In this document: piece by piece, positions 38,131 to 51,310 of the stretch
How the letters are laid out: every line of letters begins with the position of its first letter
Numbering within the stretch: position 1 is the stretch's first letter
Source of the DNA: Malurus cyaneus samueli
Taxonomy: Eukaryota > Chordata > Aves > Passeriformes > Maluridae
DNA: 64,000 bases
Reading direction: 5' to 3'
Assembly (NCBI GenBank): GCA_009741485.1
Contig: CM019219.1
Span: 4,145,600 to 4,209,599 of the forward strand
The notes under the pieces: generated by a model
Database searches by the model: none
Told to the model about the DNA's origin: nothing
What the model saw: the letters and a program-made list of their open reading frames with translations, nothing else
Program-made: the position numbers and the translations under genes

Positions 38131-41100
38131 TCATAGTTTGGATGTTTATTACTTTTCTATTTAATTTCCTCCTTATCAGTGACATGACACGCACACCCCT
38201 TCCTGAAATATGGAAAGAGAAAGGGGTGATACTGCAAGAACAGTAAATCATTTAGGATAGGAAGTTTTCCATCTTGATGTTCTGGACAAAATTAGGGTTA
38301 ATGGGAAGCAAACACTGCTATGAGTAAAATCAAAACTATTTTCCACCACCAAAAAGACACTTCCAAAGCTTTGTCACGAGGATGATAACTCTGGCAGCAT
38401 TTTAATTGCATTTGTTATCTGTGGGCGTGGGCAGCCCAGTGAAACCCATCTGAGAGCTGCACGGATGTGTCTTCATTAACTGATGACATTAAGCTAATGA
38501 TGAAATAATGATCTGTGCAGGACTAATGTTTTTACTGTAATGTAATAACCCATGAAGAGTGTGTTTTGGATGGCTTTGGTATTTCCTTTAAGTAATTCTA
38601 AACCTGGTTTTTGTGAGGCTGTTTTCTTCTGCCCGGGTGCCCAACAGGAGGGAACACCACAGCACGCAGGGAGCTGTGCTTTGATAAAGAGCTGTCTGCA
38701 ATGACATTTTTGGCTTTATATTTTTCAAAAGTCTAAGGCTTGAAGGGACCTTCCCACACCAGTAAAACCTGGACATTACAAGCTGCAGTAGAGCTGTGTC
38801 CTGTGAGATGCTGAGTGTCAGCAATTTCATCAGTGGCGAGAACCAGGACACAAAGCTTTTATGGCATCATGTGCACTCCAGAAATATGGGAAAAACTCCA
38901 TTACCAAACCCCTTAACATTCCCCAGCACTCCAAGAGGCCAAAGCTGAACTATTTCCTGAGTCCCTCTGAAGCAAAGGAGAGCCAAGCAGTGGGGCAACT
39001 CAAGATGCAAGAATTGAGATAAAACCTCCACCCCAACAACCTCCTCATCTCCCACTTACCAAGCTGGTAATGCCTGTTCTCTGCCAAAGCTTTTCTGTTC
39101 TTCCTAACCCAACAGCCCCCCAACCACCTCTTCCTGATCAAACCACACAAAATGTGTCCCTGTAGCTCCCTTGCCTCATTTCCTCACCCCACTTGGCAGA
39201 CCAATCTGGCCCAGGCTGAACCTTTTCACACACCCAAGTTTGACTTGCTGCAGGCCCAGCTCCTTGCAGGGTAATTTTCTATAAAATACTTCATTTACTA
39301 ACTTAGGTAAAGCTCCTTCTCTTGGATGCCCTGCCTGAGATGTAGAAAAGGCTTATTATTAGAGCTGGAGAAACTAAAACAACTAAAATGTTTTCTGTGA
39401 TTGAAGGCCCAGAAGCAATGGATTGTTCATTTATCCCTAACAAGACTCACAACACACTGCACACAGCAAATAATTAAGGACACTTAAAAGCAGCAGCTGC
39501 ATTTTTTAGGTAGCCTAAGTAATGCATTCACTTTGAATGCATTCACTGTTGGAAGAGTCTTTGATCGCATGAATTAACCTCTATTTTAAAAAGTAACTGA
39601 GTAATTCAGATGTGAGAATTCTGGGGTGGTTCAACAAGACAACAAACAAATGTTTTAGGACACTCAGAGGCATTCAGGCAATACCAGCCTGTTCAGCTCC
39701 TACTCAGGTTCTGTTGGCCCAGAGGATGATCTCAGCTGCCACATGGAAAAGTTTTCAGACCCTTCCTTTCCAGCAAACAACAGGTCGTTGCATCAACTCC
39801 TAAAGGTATTTTCTCTAATGATAGGTCAGAGAAAGATGTAATAAGAACATAGAATTTGGCAGCAGACATTTATTCCGTTCCATAGCTTGTAGAAAATCTA
39901 ATTTCCATAAAGTAATAGGCTCCATATTGGTGTTTTCATACACTCGTTATCTAAACACACTCCTTGGAAAGATGATTTATTGCAGGCCAGCATTTCCTTA
40001 TTATTTGTGGTGTGATTGGTTATTACCCACATTTAAGTGAAACATCTGCTCACACAACTCTACCACGTCTCTTACAGAAACAACTTCTCCAGGCACAGCC
40101 AGAGCCTATCAGAAAGGGAATCTCACTCCCTTTGCTTCAAATCACAGGGGTGATGGGGAACATGAATTATTCTACATTTTGCCTCAAGAGAGTTATAAAT
40201 AATGACTCCTCTAGCACAGGGTCTCTGAATGTCTCCATTTCTGTTTTCACCTAAAGGATGATGGCAAACCCCAATTTTTCTTCCTGTGGATTCTCTCTCT
40301 CACACACCACCATCAGAAATTCAGCTTTTGCCTTAATAATTGCAATCATCCTTCCACACATAATTCTGCTTTTCTCACAGAGATTTTTCTCCATGGTTTG
40401 GTTGTGACTGACGGGATATTCAGGGGCCTTTTTCCTCAAGACTCCTTGTTAATCCCTAAAGGCATTCTCTGGTTTCCTTTCATCTGCTACCACTTCTTTG
40501 ATGTTGGGGGCTCTTTTCTTTATCTCTCTTGAAGCTTGCAGGCCAAATTTTCAGAATTAAAGCTGAAACTGCAGAGGGCTGAATGGAATAAAGATATATA
40601 TTGTTAATTTGGACCATGAAGGAGTATAAAATAGAATATAACATTTCAGCCAAGCAAAAATGTGCTGCAGAACAGAACAGAAAATAACCCAAGTAGCTGA
40701 AATCCCACATTGCTCTAAACACTGGGTTTTCTTGTCTTTGAGCCCCCCAAAGTATGAACTGCCTCAATTATTTTTAATAGTCTCTCTGTAGTGTAATACA
40801 GCTAAAGGAAAGTTATACACTGCATGTTATTGATCAGGAACCATAAAAAAAAGTCATGAGCAGAGGTGTGGAAGAAATGAAGGGCAACTAAAAGACACAC
40901 AGGAGAGGTGCAGAAAAGCCTGGAGAAGGAGAACTCCCTGGAACAGCAGAATCTGTGGGAGGCACCTCCTGGTGTTTGCCCTTCACTCCTCATTTTTTAA
41001 ATGTTCCCAAAAAGGCTGTTTTCTTATACAGCCTGGAAACCTGTATCTATAGCTGTTCTCAGGGAAGTTGATTACTTCTCAGACTCTATGATAAATTGCC

Positions 41101-44100
41101 TCAGTTAATATCTTTTTTTCCCAGGAATTACAGTCTTATATTTAATAGAGTTATAAAAGCATAACTTGAACTCTCTTGATTTCATTGTAAAGCAGGGAGA
41201 TTTGGAAAGATTTAATAACTGATAATCTGCTTGGCAGAAAGGATGCAAGTGTTCTTCAGATGTATATTTCTGAGCATGCATGGACTACAAAACAGTGTTA
41301 TAAAAACATTGAAAAGAATGATAAACTACATAAAGACAGTGAAAAAAGATACCTATACATGATGGGATTCTGATAAGCACAGGATTACATTTTGTAATAT
41401 GATCATCCTAAAATGAGATGCTGTAGCAAAATCAATGCTCTCTGCTTTTTTTGCAAGGGTTTAGTATGGAGAAATGAAATCTGTGAAGATCCTGACCAGT
41501 CCTCAGCAACATCCACAGCACTGCCATAAATAACAAAATCATTCAGGTGGTAAATTGCTCGGAGATTGTTACAGGTCCAAGTTCTCCAGAATGTCTCCTG
41601 TGTTAACATGTAACCTCACAGAGGTGTCATTGATGGAAGGCTCTGGACTGGGAGTTTTGCCTTCCTAGGTCAGACTTTTTCTCAAAGCCTGGCTTTATTT
41701 TCTGCAGTTTTACAGGGGTAGCATCAGCACAACTCTTTGTATCAATACTGATCTTGTTCCTCTCTCAGGTCAATTATTCAAATCATTAACTGTTAGGACT
41801 TAATGAAATTTCTCGATTCCAACCACATTAAAAGTCGATATTGTTTGTCAGCCAGGTGAGCACTCAATGCATTCTCCAATTAACAAAGCTCATGCCTGTG
41901 ACACCTCTGCTACAATTCTGCTTTTAGTTTAAGCTCAGCTTAAGTTTACAGACATTATTTTGTACAGAAAAATATATTAAGAAATAACTTCCACTGGAAA
42001 CTGCTCTTTACATGTCTGTCCATGCAGCCCTGCAAGCTGAGTTGTTCCACAAGCTCCCTCCTCACCTGACCTGGAATGATAATGTTGACCTACCTGTAAA
42101 AAACTCAGCAGTGACTATAGAAAGTTTTCCTTTCTTTAGGGGACATTCTCCCACTCTGACTAATTTTCTGGACTATTTACTCTACATCAACCTCCCTGAA
42201 ATGGGAAATGTTGCTGCATTACAGTCTAAGGCAGGGAGAATTGGTTTAACAAAAGGTCAGGCTCAAAGGGTACCTGTCAGCTTCCAGTGAGTGATACCAT
42301 TAGTGGCCTTTTTCAGAGAGGCTAAATGGCATTGGTGATGTTGCCAATTTGTAATTTTAACAGAACAACTTAAATTCACCTGTAGGGATTATTTATATTT
42401 TTTATTTCTTTATTTTTTAAGTACCTCCCCACCCCCCACATACTCACTTGGTTCCTGACCTTGGAGAAATTGGCTCTGACTGTATCTTTATTTTCTCTCA
42501 TTTTAAGAATGTGCTATTACTTACCTAAATGCTCCCTTAGCTGTCAGACAAAAGCCTTGATGAGCAGATATCATAAGGACAGGAATATTAAAAAATGGTC
42601 ATAAGGCAATGTAGAAGCTACATTTTCACCACTGACACAGAAGATTAAGCACCAAATATGCTGAAATTCTTGCTAGAGAGCAACAGAATAATAATCCTAG
42701 AAGAAATTGCTGTTCAGAAGAGCTTCACAGAACTGACTAGCATGGAGGACTTTCAGATCCCACTACATTTCACTGCCAGAACGGGCCAATTTTTAAATTC
42801 CTGCAAGTTAAATACCTAAATATTGTGTTTGAAGATGTTTTCAGTATTTTTCACTGAAGCTGGCAAAGCAAAAGACAAAAAGGCATCATAGAAGGCACCA
42901 TTCTTCATGTTTAGCTGATTGTAAATGGATTTTTTGTGCAATCCTCCTCCTAGCCCCATTACATTCAATAGAACTCTGAACTTCCCAGTGGGATGCACAA
43001 CTCTGCATTTTTCCATCCTAAGATCAGGAATTTTGGGCATCCATATCGTGATGAGAACTCCCAGATTTGCTCTCCTGTACACAAGTGCAGCTGAATTTGA
43101 ACAGGGAGTGTAGGAGGTGTCAGGAGGCTGGAGAACAGAAATTGTCGGGCAGATCACCACAAGTTGGGATCCATCAGCCCCTGTCAGTGTGAGAGCTGGG
43201 CTCACCTGGGGGCTGAGCAGGGAATAGCTGTGGCAGATTGTCAAACACCACAATCTGGCCACGTCAGTACAGACACAGCCAAGTCACACTTTAAATAACA
43301 CAGTGAAGGACAGGCTGATTTGATTGATGTCCCAGTTACATAAAATACAGAGAAAAGCCACTCCACCTTGTTCTTCCTCATCACTACACAGGTTAACTAA
43401 GAAAAGCTGATCACCAGAGCTATTGCACAGGCTAAATTGATATTTATAAAGCAGGTAGAGCACTCTAAAGGAAGAATTTGATCATGACATTTTCAAGGAA
43501 AAAAAAAAAAAGCTGAAACAATCAGCCATTATCAGAACTTTTATCAATACATCGAGTGGAAACCAAAAGATTCATGTAATCACTTCTTAGAGATCAGAAC
43601 AAAGCTGTTTCTTTGATTCTAGGGTATCAAGCGAGCATCTGGATCATTAAATTCCCTTTGTTGCTCACCAAACCACCCTTGTTTATCAGTCCTTTTTTAC
43701 AGCAGCCAGGACAAACCTGGCTTTAGCTCCCAGACACGCTGTGCTTTTTATAATTATGACCAACACACTGAGTGATTTCTTCTCCCACACTCTGCACCTG
43801 CAATGTGATGCTCCAGGCTTTTGGCTGAGGGATCCTCACTGATGTACAAAACACAGGACAGCTGTCATTTTGCCCACAATTTCCACACTTTGTTTTTCCT
43901 TTTTTTTTTTTATTTTTTTCCTCTCTCCAGGATAATTTAGAGTCTTAATCTCACAAATGGTTTGAACAAAATGTCCCACAGGTGTCTCCCTTTGATTGTC
44001 TCAGCTTTGAGGCTGAGAGAGACAGAGGGGAAGCTTTAGATTGGGAGGATACTGAAGTAACCTTTAATTAGGAAATACTCATCTTCCTCATTAGAAGCAT

Positions 44101-46899
44101 AAACATAAGGACAGAAGGTAGGAAAAGGAGGTGGAATTCAAAATAATGTTAAGGATTTTTTTCATTATGGAATGCAGTTTCCATCTAAGATCACCATGAT
44201 GCATAATAAAAGAACATGGGAGTTACCCAAGGGAGTTAAAAGGAGATAAATCAGACAAAACAAAATGGATCAACAAAATTGGGGGGGGGGAAAATAGAGA
44301 AAAGTACAAAAGGGAGATGCCAGAGCTAGGAGGTGAAAGAAATAAAAGCTACATGGACAAAAACACCATTACTAGAGTGCAGAAAGAAAAAGGAAAAGAA
44401 TCTAGACTGGAAGCCTGAAAACAAAAATTCTCATTAAAGAACAAACAAGAGTCACTTGGAAAGAAAAATAGCTGTGGAAAGAAGATGAAAAACAGAAGAG
44501 AAATCCATGATCTTGAAAGACTGCAGAGAGATGATGAAATAACAAAGTGTACACAAGACCAAAAATGCCCTGAGGGGAAAATTAGACCAAAGAAAGGGAA
44601 TTGGAAAGTAAAGCAACAAAAAGTGCTCAAACAGGGGAGAGAATATCAAAAACATGCACGGGGAGGACAGAGCATGTTGCACTATATTTTGTGGAAGGAT
44701 GTAGCTTATTTTCACTTTGACTCTCTTCAGACTATAAAGGTGAGAAACCTTGAAATGAAACTCAATAGAAGCAGGTTCCTGGAGCCTCATGGTGAACTCC
44801 AGCTTTACAAGGAGGTCATTTCTCCTATTTTATTCCTGTTTTCACATGTTGCCCCTTTCCATTACCTTAAAACCAGCTTTCTGATATTCCCAGTTAGCAA
44901 AACATGCATTTCTTGCCTGCCTCCCAGCACCCCTTGCTGTGGATCCTATTTTATTACCTGTAGTTAGGTTTCTGCCCTTTAAGCAATAAAGTATATGCAT
45001 GATTTTATTTTCAAATTAATGTGTGGAGTAGCTGTAATTAAGCAACAAATAAATGAATAAATAAAAAGCAAAACAACTCCCAGCATTCATTGGTGCTAAT
45101 AAGAAACAAGGTACTGTAGTGGTGTTATTCTGAAATCAGATAATATTGAGAGCAAAAGCCCCATGCAATTGGTTTTGAGTACCACACACAGTGCCAAGAG
45201 CATGAGAAAATAATGTGCCTTCAGGTTAAAAAAGCTATTTCATTATTTAATTGATTTTAGTATATTTAACTAGTATATTTGTGGGATTTTTTTTTTGCTA
45301 GTAACATCTATTCTTGAAGAAAATAAATTTAAAAAATGAAAACAACAGTCTACTGTGTTATAGAGCAATAAAGTAGAGATATTAAACCAGAAGCACCAAG
45401 ACAAGGATGAAGCTGTGTTTTAATTAACAATCATTAATCATTAACAGTCTAATTCCTGACACAGGAAAGACTTTCAGGATACCTTGAATTTGAACATGCT
45501 GAGGTCTGATGGAAGCCAAAATTGACATGAGCAGGTATGGAAGTGCTCTGCTAAGGGATTTTAAAATCAGGTGCACACAGATTCAGAGCTGTAAATGTAA
45601 TTATTTGACGAGTCATTGACTTATTAAATTTAATAGCCAAAAAAGCATGAGTTGCTTTATAGCTGCAACATGCAATGAATCTAAAAAGTGACATAAAGCA
45701 GAGATATGCTTTGTGTTCATGCTTGCACAGCATCCTGTCAGAAGGTGCTTGGCACCTTCAGAGCCCTCAGACAATGAGGTGTTTTCAGCAAGTAAATCAT
45801 GGGAGTGATTGGCAAGACACCCAAAAATAGCCCACAGATGGTTATGAATAACATTTCTGGCTTTAGGTTTATTCCTTTTTTCTTTTTTACTTATTTTAAA
45901 TCCATCAAAGTCAATAAACTGATGGATTTGTATAAAGTATTGTTCACTTGCAATTTAAGTTCATTGATTCTTTATCAGAAAAGTCTAAATAAGAGAGGGA
46001 CAGTCATATGAGAATTCAATGGCAGGGTTAAAGCTCCCAGTCTCTCCTGAATCTTCTGCAGGCATCTGTTTCAAAAAGAAAAAAAGGCAATGCATTAAGA
46101 TGCATGATTAATGTTTTGGTTTATTTATTCTCTAGGTATAACAGATTTTCCTGGGATGGCTCATTTCCTCTCGGAGAATTCTCCTCTGCACTTCAGAGAT
46201 TCCAGCTCATGCCCAGCCCGATGTTCACAGCTCACGTGGGGTGGGAGAGGAGTTCAGCTGTAAAGTGGTTTTAGCAGTGCATGCTTCTGTAATCGCAACT
46301 ACTTCCACAGCTTAAATTGGATAAGAAGCAGAGTTCCCTCTGTGCTTTAATCCTACTCTTCCAGGGAGACAGAGTAGATTTATAAATATCCCCTCCCTGA
46401 ATTTTGGGCATCAGCACCCCATGGAGATGTTGGGAGATGGGGGCACAAGAGTGGTGTCTGGCCTTTCCCTCACTCCCAGGTAGCCCCATGAGAAGGATGC
46501 CATGACGGATACTTTCCAGAATTCCCATAAAACTCCTTTCTCTGATTCACCTCTGGTTTTTTTCCAACCTGCACTGACCCTGGCCCTTCACTGCTTGAAG
46601 CAGCCACAGTTCCCCCATTCACACACAGTGCAGTAAAATGTAATAATTTCCCATCTCTGCTGTCTCTCAGTTCCTTGATTTGGGAAAGCTATGGACTCAT
46701 TCTGAGTTAACTTTGATATTTTAATTGCTTTTGGAAGATTTCCCTTCCAATGACTTTGGCAGTGAAGCCATTCCAGTGGCCAATTAATGCTTTAACTTGC
46801 CCCTTGTCATTATGCAGTAAAAAATGCTTTTTAGAAGAAGTCACATTTGTCTGGATGCCTGGGAATCACTCACAAAAAGCTTTTTCCTCTTTGAACAGC
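38131..46899. other. Intergenic, no gene found; purine-rich stretch at 44.1-44.65 kb
   Basis: I see no gene. Frames at 42,816-43,262 (minus) and 44,485-44,967 (plus) reach about 150-160 codons but have no recognisable domain. The second lies in purine-rich sequence (about 44,100-44,650, including G10 at 44,281-44,290), whose low stop-codon density on one strand explains the open frame. Confidence 0.65.
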
Positions 46900-48140
46900 A
46901 CTGAGCAAACCAAATTCAGTTTCATACACAGTGCTCGTAACCACCCCGGAGATTTTCAGAATATTATTTGTCATTGCATTTCTATGGCTCATTTTCTCCC
47001 AATGCAGCTTTTGTTAATGACAATGAGCTTTCACTTTAAACAAAGCGAGAGCTGCAGTTTTCAGGTACAAATAAAACTCATTACAAGCTGCCTGCCACAG
47101 AAAGCAGAGCTGGGGCTGTGCATGGACAGAATCCAGGAGCACACACCTCCCTACAGCGAGGAGGAAAACGCTTGAGACAAAGCCCCATCTCATTATATCA
47201 GTCTGTGTTTGATTCACATATCGCTGCCTGGGGCTGTTGCACCATCATTTCGTAACCCTCTGACAAGGACAGTTTGGATTTTTAACGCCTTCCCTACGGA
47301 AAGTAATTATGGTGGATGGAAAACTTTTGTGCTGCAGTGATTCGTGTTTAGTTTTGTTCCTGCTAACTGTTCTGATTGAAAAGGGAACCTTTGCTGCAGC
47401 TCTCAGGACAGTCAGGTGTTTTACAGTCCTTTCTCCAGTGCTGCTGTGAATATTCCTGTGTGCTGGAGTAACTCCCACAGCTGGGGATTGGGACTGGGAG
47501 GATTCCATTGCACTGGGGAGCAGCACTGCGGCAGTGACAGAAAGCTGCCCTGACATTCCCTTCTCTGTCCTGCCTATCAACCTCCTACTGCACTCTTGCT
47601 ATCTTAGGCAGTGTTATTAGAAAAATTAATACAAAGAATCTTTTGGCTAGTTCAAGAGGGCAAAAACCAGACTAGAACAATCTTTCTTTTATTTGCTTTT
47701 TAGTACTTCACTGCACTATCCATTCACTGTCCTAAATAGGTGCATATTAATTTATGCATATATTAATTTACAAGCACGTTAATTTTTCTAATCAGGGTCT
47801 CTCTGTGCAGACATCAGGATATTGTTTCCATCCAGCAGCTAATTCAAACTAGCTGTTTGTCTGGAAAAAAAAAATAAAGTGCTTTCCAGAAGGTACTAGA
47901 AGGAAACAATCAACAGACAATCTTCCGTGACTGCTCTTGACAACATCGTACACTTCATTATTGTTTGTCATCTCTTGTCCTCAGCACATAAGCAGACAAA
48001 GATATTCCCAGAGGTAAATCTTTGTCAGAATGTGCTGCTACACTGACAGGTTCAAATTAGTGGTTGATGGGAATTACCATAAAACTTGGCATCTTTCCTC
48101 TTCATCACTGAAAATGAAATTTAATTGATGAAAGCAGCAG
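46900..48140. promoter_or_regulatory. Possible conserved regulatory region (motif-based only)
   Basis: This stretch has a high density of homeodomain-type TAAT cores, an octamer-like ATGCAT centre flanked by near-symmetric ATTAATTT arms (47,745-47,769), TCF/SOX-like sites (CTTTAAACAAAG at about 47,033-47,044) and no transposon remnants. Such texture is typical of developmental enhancers in gene-poor intervals, but it also occurs by chance in A+T-rich DNA. No alignment was possible. Confidence 0.25.
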
Positions 48141-50225
48141 CAGGTGGAATTAAAGCTTGTCTGTTTAACACTCTAGTGATAGATAGCAGAGGTTTAGAAA
48201 ATTAATTCTGAGTTTAGAGAGTAGCTGCTGTGAAAGAATAGATCAGAGCAGCAATTGGGGAACTTGGATAACAAGGGGCCAGTGTGTTATCTATAGACAT
48301 GGATATGAGACAGCAGACTGAAAGGTGAAGAAAAGATTGTGGAATGAAGAAGAAAATGAAAAGAAAAAAAAACCTGACATAAACATGGAGAAGAATAAAG
48401 AAGGGAAAAATAAAACTTTTCAATAAAAATGAATACTTTTCATCCAAACTATTCATATCCTTTTGGTTTACAGGCCAATGTGAGTCAATGTTTTTCTCTG
48501 GCTATTTTTTTTATTTCAAAAGAGGAAGGATTCTCTGTCCTGAAGGCAGGGGTGAAAGTACTTGGAAATCTGTGCTTATTTCCCTCCTGTGCTGTGAGGT
48601 TTTTCTGTGCCCTTCAGCCAGCCACTTGTGCCAGCATTTTCAAATGCAGTTGTCCTAACTAGACCATGACTTAGATGGTCTGTTGAGCACCCAGCATCTA
48701 CAGCAACAAAGACACTTGTAGCAAGAAAAATAAAACTCATTAAACCCAGACAGCCACTGAAGACATCTACTTTTCTGAGCTATCTCTTCATAAAGAAGAT
48801 TAGATGGAGAGCTGTGAGCAAACAAACCTGAATCTTTCTTTTATTAGGATCCTTTACGTTGTGTAGTTGTAAAACCTTGAAGTTTTCCTGAACTTATGCT
48901 TGTGAATTGAACAATAAAACTTCAAAAGAAGTTTAAATAGGATTACCCAGGCTAAATCTCAGGCTTTAATACTCAGCTCTTTCTTGAGCCACATAGAACA
49001 CTGCCTGTTGATAATGCAGGGCAGATGGTGTACAAACACCCAGTCTACAAAACAATCGTGTTAGCACAGCTTCATTTAAGAGGCTGGAAGTGTTTGGTCT
49101 GCATTTTAATACCATAAAACTTAATGTGCTTAACAATATTTTCCACTCTGCATTCAGAGTAACTTTCCATGGCAAACACTGGGGAAAAGATTTAAATAAG
49201 TCATGAAGAACTGGTCTTCTTTTTCCCGCTCCAATTTCTTGCATTTTCCTATCCCACCAGGAACTTCTGCTGCAGCATTCCCAGGTTCAGTCAGGAAAAT
49301 CACCCACACATTGTCACCATCCACTGCTTATTTTGTTGATCCTGAGAGCCAATCTTCTCCCATCCTTGGGAGCAGGATTGGCAGAGATGGCATCACTTGT
49401 TCTGTGCAAGGGATTCCTGGAGGATTTGTGGGAATCTAATCTGAGCCACAGCCAGCGCTGCTTAAACTGCTCCACTGACAGATGCTGCAAAAGGAATGTG
49501 TAATAATACAGATTTTCTGTTTATTTCTTCTAAAGTTATCAAATTATCATGTAATAAATGTACTTATTCTCTTCTGTGCATAAATCTATCAAATAAACAA
49601 ACATCCTGGCCATTTCTTCTTTCTTTCTCACATGTACTTCACACACTGAGCTGTAACATCCCATTTCTGTGACTCTTCAGTTTGGCTGCAGATTTTTTTC
49701 AGAAAATTCTCTCATCCTTCTCTCACGACAACAGAAATGCAGCCCTAAAACAGATTTTTCCCCTTAACACAAAACCATTTTGGTTTGCCCTTAAGTTTTC
49801 GTTCGTATAAAGGAGCAACCCAGTATTTATGAAGATATCAAAGTGCTACTTAGTTTTTAATAGATTTCCAGTTTGTTAGGCATAGAAATTACATAACAAA
49901 GTTGTCATATTATGTGTACTTTTAAGCCATTACAGTATGGTTATTAGATGTCAGAAAGACAAAAACTTCCCAATGAGATAGGAAATAGAAAACACTGGAA
50001 ATCTGCACCAGGCAGGTTTGAAAGTAGCTCAAGGAAAGCAGGTACATTATGGCATAGAGCACTCATCTTCCATCTTTCATCTCAGTATTTTATTTAGACT
50101 GGCCTACTTGGCATTACAATGATTTTGGATGCTTCACTTGCTAAAATAGCTCAGTAACTCACAATAAAGAGCTTAGGGCAACAATCTGTGTTAGTTTTAA
50201 ATTTGTAAACTGCCTTCTAAAAAGT

Positions 50226-50258
<33 letters not shown>

Positions 50259-50865
50259 GTAAGTTTCAGCCTTCCAAAATGGAATGCAAAGTGAAACCGG
50301 AATGAGAATCTCAACTGTGGGTTTGTTTTATTTCTTTCCTTCCAAGCAATGGCTGATCCAGCCATCATCTGCTGCCTTTTAGGTATGGAGCAGCCCAGCT
50401 CTCCCCTGCCAGGCCATTATCAGCAGAAATTATGATGTGCTCCTTTAGCTTGTACTTGGCCTTACACCAGATGAATTCTTATGCCCAATCATGTGTAACA
50501 CATGTAATATTAGACAGATTTAACTTTGTTTCCAATAAAATATGTCAACTATTAAGTCCAATGATGGAAGCCATCTCTGTTGTCTCATCCCACTGTTTCC
50601 CATTTTTCCATTAATCTGTTAACTGTGCAAATATTTTGATTAGAACCAAACAAGTGTGTAATAGCTATTATTACACATTCTACTACAATTACTCCTGGCT
50701 GCCACAGCCAGGATTCAGGATTTTGGTGCCCAAGTGTTAGTTAACAGTCCAGTTATTAAAGATACTAGAAAAGCCTCTGCCTGAATGAAGGCGCAAATGA
50801 GACCATAAAATGACAACATATAGATTTTATTTCACCTGTATTTTATTTACCAAGAAATGGGATAG
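48141..50865. other. Intergenic, no gene found; T29 run
   Basis: A+T-rich DNA with no recognisable exon. A 29-base T run lies at 50,230-50,258. The minus strand before it has an AATAAA about 70 bases upstream, too far for a normal poly-A signal, and no recognisable coding sequence, so a retrocopy is not supported. Confidence 0.7.
50230..50258. repeat. Poly-T homopolymer (T29)
   Basis: A continuous run of 29 T on the plus strand, likely length-variable. Confidence 0.95.
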
Positions 50866-50935
50866 ACACAGAGAATCTGTTTGAACTAGATGATCTTTCT
50901 GGTCTTTCCCAAACTAAATCATTCTGTGATGCTAG
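50866..50935 (+). mobile_element. CR1 LINE 3' terminal fragment
   Basis: The sequence AACTAGATGATCTTTCTGG, then TCTTTCCCAAACTAAATCA, then TTCTGTGATGC corresponds to the last 60-70 bases of avian CR1 (GACTAGATGATCTTTCCAG, then TTCCAACCTAAA, then ATTCTGTGATTC). The 3' end points right. It is a heavily 5'-truncated copy, with a pyrimidine tract starting just after its tail. Confidence 0.85.
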
Positions 50936-50944
50936 AGGATGTGT

Positions 50945-51310
50945 GTTCTATTTTAAATTCTTATTCCTTCTCTTTTTCTTTTTCCTCTTTTTCTTATTTT
51001 AATTCTTAATCCTTCTCCTATTTTTCTTATTATTCTTCTTATTCCTTTTCCTACTTCTTTCATTTTGTCTTTCTTATTTTATTCCTTTTTTTCCTTTTTG
51101 TTATTCTTAATCCTTTTATTATTCTTATTCCTATTTTTTTTCTTTTTCAATTTTTTATTTTCATTCTTGTTCTCACTTATTTTTCCTTTTGCTTTTTCCT
51201 ATTTTTTTTTCTTTATTCTTTTTTGTTTACTGCTACTAATTCTTCATCTTCCTTGTATTAGTCCTATTTGTGGGGTTTTTTAAGGGTTTTTTGTTTGTGT
51301 TTTATTTTTT
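50945..51310 (+). repeat. Pyrimidine/T-rich low-complexity tract
   Basis: About 360 bases in which the plus strand is almost free of G. It is built from irregular repeats of TTCTTATTCCTTTT-like units, with longer T runs towards the right. It begins within about 15 bases of the CR1 tail and probably arose by expansion of a short pyrimidine motif there. Open frames rich in Phe and Leu across it are artefacts. Confidence 0.9.

Noticed and set aside
42816..43262. 148-codon minus-strand frame
   Set aside because: No domain, signal or family resemblance. The length is within chance for this much sequence.
44485..44967. 160-codon frame in purine-rich DNA
   Set aside because: Lys/Glu-rich beginning is explained by the purine tract, and the second half is random hydrophobic sequence. 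No relative is recognised and no splice context is seen.
50159..50500. Retrocopy ending in the T29 run (poly-A on the minus strand)
   Set aside because: The nearest AATAAA lies about 70 bases before the run, no coding similarity is seen, and target-site duplications were not found by eye.
51065..51283. Phe/Leu-rich 72-codon frame resembling a membrane protein
   Set aside because: It is the translation of the T-rich low-complexity tract.
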